Part shown: piece after piece, positions 62,072 to 64,000 of the stretch | Layout: each line of letters starts with the position of its first letter | Numbering within the stretch: position 1 is the first letter of the stretch | DNA from: Paramacrobiotus metropolitanus | Lineage: Eukaryota > Tardigrada > Eutardigrada > Parachela > Macrobiotidae | Reading direction: 5' to 3' | DNA length: 64,000 nt | NCBI RefSeq assembly: GCF_019649055.1 | Contig: NW_026570433.1 | Span: forward strand, 62,001-126,000 | Translations under genes and position numbers: made by a program | Notes under the pieces: model-generated | The model's database searches: none | The model's input: only the letters and a program-made list of their open reading frames with translations | What the model was told of the DNA's origin: nothing

Positions 62072-63116
62072 TTAGCTCCTTGCATAAAATTTTCCTACTA
62101 ATGGTTCCTCTTTTTCATCCTCGATTTGATACACTGGCTCCGGTGTATGTGGTATTACTTTGCTATTCGAAAAGCTCCTCCTGAAAGTTTGTTTCAAAAC
62201 CTTTTCAAAGTCCTGCTTTTTGGCAATTCTGACGACATCTTTCACCTTAAATACTGGTTTCTTTTTTTTATGGTCTGTTTCTCGTATAATCGATTAAACA
62301 CAAGCAGGAATTTTCTTCAGTCACATCCGCAGGACAAAAGCCATGAGAAGAGTGAGGAGTGTGATTATATGTCTTACAATATTTTGTAGCCGATCGTAAT
62401 ATTTTGGAGATTTTCGACTAGTAAATAAGCGCCATATGCGCTCACGCAGCGTTCGAATAACGCGCTCCGCCATCGAACATTTTATGTCATCGTTTTCCGA
62501 ACTGAATAGCATAATTTCTTTCCGTTTGAGTAAATCACATTTTATTGAAAATTCACGGCCTTTATCAGCCTGTATTTTGTCGAATGGACCCAGGCGTTCT
62601 AGTATTTTTCCAGTGCTTTTGCCGTTGATAAACCATCTTTACACTTAATTAGCTCGCATTCTATTTTTTAGAAAAACAATCAATAGCAACCAACACGTAG
62701 CCATAATTTTGTTCCACTTTTGAACTTTTGCATATCCATCAAATCCACCTGGAGCTGGCTATTTTTATTTAAGGACGACCACCGGATTCCTGTGGAATTT
62801 TCGGTTGACAGGCTTATGTAAAGTGTAGGCATCGAGCCCCTCAAGAATATTTTTGGCTTTTTCCTTGGAAACATTTTCTGGAAGGTTTTTGTGAAACCGC
62901 TCCGAGCCCCCTAGGCTGCTCAGTGTACTAGGATTGAGATAGTGCTGGTCCATCGGAAACAGGCTGAGTAATTTTAGGTACCTCGTTGGCTTTATCACCA
63001 GCTTTAGACGAATCTTCTATTTTATTTTCGTCACTGTCATCAGAACAGCAAGAAGAAACACAATTCAATTTCATCCCTTGTCCAAAATTTAGATTTACCG
63101 GCACACAACCCGACAT
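62072..63116 (-). pseudogene. int: Retroviral-type integrase of the Polinton
   Basis: ATG at 63,116 to TAA at 62,074-62,072. In order: an acidic Cys-containing start (CVSSCCSDDSDENK), YLNPSTLSSLGGSERFHKNL, AYTLHKPVNRKFHRNPVVV, the first catalytic Asp region VDLMDMQKF, then YVLVAIDCFSKK, DKGREF with the second Asp, AERVIRTLRERIWRLFT with the catalytic Glu, YNHTPHSSHGF, and a chromodomain-like end VFKVKDVVRIAKKQDF and PVYQIEDE. At least four frame changes (near 62,930, 62,730, 62,640 and 62,370) separate these, so the gene is broken although the DDE residues remain. It would insert the element into the genome. Confidence 0.85.
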
Positions 63117-63357
63117 TTTAAAGAACCTTTAGCCAGCGGCCTTTAATACCTTGCCCTTTATAAAAAACTTTGTCTGCTCTCGTACCGCTCGCCACGCCGG
63201 CGTGGAACTTCTTCTGCGCTTACAGCTTGAATTTGTTATCGGGTGATACTTGTTTCGTTTAGCGTTTGTTCCAGTACGCGTTTACCGCGTTTCCTTTTCA
63301 TTTGACGGTAATGAAAACACTGGGAGATCATATTCATCCGAATCATCCGAATCAATA
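63117..63357. other. Short spacer
   Basis: No gene is supported between the integrase start and the unknown ORF; a TATAAA-like TTTATAAAA on the minus strand side near 63,160 could be a promoter element but cannot be confirmed. Confidence 0.3.
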
Positions 63358-63732
63358 TCAGTCAGGGTTTTTTCTTGATTTTCTGCGTGATTTTGACGAT
63401 GCTGTTGTGGCGCGAACTTTTCTTTTTCGCTTTCGTTCAGTTAACGGTGTGGTTAAGATTGATGGAGTCGGAGTTGTGGCGTCGTTTACACTTACAGACA
63501 GACTATCCAAGGGATTACCTTCTTGAAGTGCTCTGGGCTTTAATGCCATGAACCGTTCTAAATTTTTACTAAGTAATTGTGCTTTCTGCCATTCACTTAA
63601 ATTTTGACTTGAAAGGATTTTGATGTCAAATCGCCAAGCGATAAAATGTTGTTCGCCAGGTGGAGCCTGTAAAACTGTCAGCTCGGCGGCTCGCTTCTTG
63701 ATATCCCGCTCAGGCACAATATAATGTACCAT
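63358..63732 (-). CDS. Unknown Polinton protein
   Basis: A complete 124-codon ORF with ATG at 63,732 (MVHYIVPERDIKKRAAELTV). The N-terminal 70 residues are helical (NLSEWQKAQLLSKNLERFM), the end is Ser/Thr-rich and strongly basic (ERKRKRKVRA, SKSRRKSRKNPD). ATG lies 10 bases after the stop of the upstream small protein. Many Polintons carry a short basic protein here; I cannot name it. Confidence 0.55.
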   Translation of the reverse strand: MVHYIVPERDIKKRAAELTVLQAPPGEQHFIAWRFDIKILSSQNLSEWQKAQLLSKNLERFMALKPRALQEGNPLDSLSVSVNDATTPTPSILTTPLTERKRKRKVRATTASSKSRRKSRKNPD

Positions 63733-63741
63733 GACCTTAAA

Positions 63742-64000
63742 TTAGGAATTTAGCGCTCCGGCCAGAACGCTTGCTAAAACTGGCAGCACTGCACCCAGAA
63801 AACCACCTTTTGTGTTAATAGCGCTTTTAGCTTTTGTGGGATACCGTCGAAGAGCTAATAATCGTATCGGCTTTTCCAGCGTCTGCAAATTCGCGTACTT
63901 TCTGGTGATAAATTTACGGTATTTTTACGATATTCAAGCAGCACTCTTCCAGTCCTTTAATATGCTTTTTTGTTACAATGATTCGCGACAGCTCTATGAT
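63742..64000 (-). CDS. PX-like small virion protein, partial at window edge
   Basis: The frame ends TAA at 63,744-63,742 and its last 50 residues read YANLQTLEKPIRLLALRRYP, then NTKGGFLGAVLPVLASVLAG. A basic segment followed by a Gly-Gly-Phe-Leu hydrophobic segment is typical of the small PX-like proteins of Polintons and of adenovirus core peptides. The upstream part is in other frames or beyond the window. Confidence 0.5.

Larger units (their letters stand above)
50480..64000 (-). mobile_element. Polinton/Maverick-type virus-like element (right end outside window)
   Basis: The set of protein-primed DNA polymerase B, retroviral-type integrase, adenain-type protease, hexon-like major capsid, penton protein and small virion proteins defines Polintons. 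Genes are packed: integrase stop to penton start 11 bases, penton stop to small virion gene 2 bases, capsid stop to protease start 5 bases, unknown gene stop to polymerase start 17 bases. No terminal inverted repeat could be tested because the right end is not present, and the packaging ATPase is not seen. Confidence 0.88.

Noticed and set aside
63266-63526. Plus-strand 86-codon ORF opposite the unknown Polinton protein
   Set aside because: It is the antisense of a Lys/Arg-rich coding tail and has no own features.
1-64000. tRNA or rRNA genes
   Set aside because: No cloverleaf with A and B boxes or rRNA core sequence was noticed; a tRNAscan run would be needed to exclude tRNAs.

Overview
The window reads as animal nuclear DNA. 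Coding stretches on both strands are separated by long non-coding DNA, several genes are best explained by GT-AG introns of only about 45-70 bases, and AATAAA poly(A) signals follow stop codons. Host-like pieces include a many-pass membrane protein with a decayed second copy, a secreted thyroglobulin type-1-like protein and a small spliced gene. The tiny introns, the lineage-restricted multi-pass receptor and the heavy retroelement load suggest a small invertebrate. A tardigrade is my best guess, held weakly; no rRNA or marker gene is present to settle it.

Layout. (1) 1-12,820, minus strand: a Ty3/Gypsy-type retroelement: leader with 218-bp tandem repeats, a coiled-coil ORF, a Gag-protease ORF, then Pol (extra zinc module, RT, RNase H, integrase). 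The three blocks are linked by two -1 frame steps; the first carries a textbook slippery heptamer. No matching second LTR was found. (2) 12,820-18,910: a receptor-like gene whose 5' part is missing where the element abuts it, a quiet 3-kb stretch, a decayed paralogue of the receptor, and a secreted Cys-rich gene. (3) About 19,150-43,990, minus strand: a second, very large Ty3/Gypsy-type element. It reads coiled-coil protein, Gag with CCHC knuckle, a duplicated module, protease, RT, RNase H and integrase, and then continues for about 11 kb as hydrophilic accessory ORFs past the integrase. It is peppered with short hairpins whose stems vary in a compensated way while a 5-nt loop stays nearly fixed, including five in a row near its 3' end. 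I regard this as the most novel signal in the window. (4) 43,990-50,480: a GC-rich island with coding character, AT-rich DNA without visible genes, and three small spliced genes. (5) 50,480-64,000: a Polinton/Maverick-type virus-like element. On the minus strand it carries a PX-like small protein (cut by the window end), an unknown protein, retroviral-type integrase, penton (minor capsid), a small virion protein, hexon-like major capsid, adenain-type cysteine protease, an IAP-like BIR/RING gene, an unknown spliced gene and protein-primed DNA polymerase B. One gene lies on the opposite strand. No packaging ATPase is visible; it may lie to the right.

Integrity. Element 1 is nearly intact, with single in-frame stops. 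Element 2 has many in-frame stops, mostly TGA, and several one- or two-base shifts. The Polinton keeps recognisable motifs for its core genes, but integrase, penton, major capsid, IAP and polymerase all need frame changes, whereas its protease is a clean full-length ORF. Several polymerase breaks are explained by introns, others are not.
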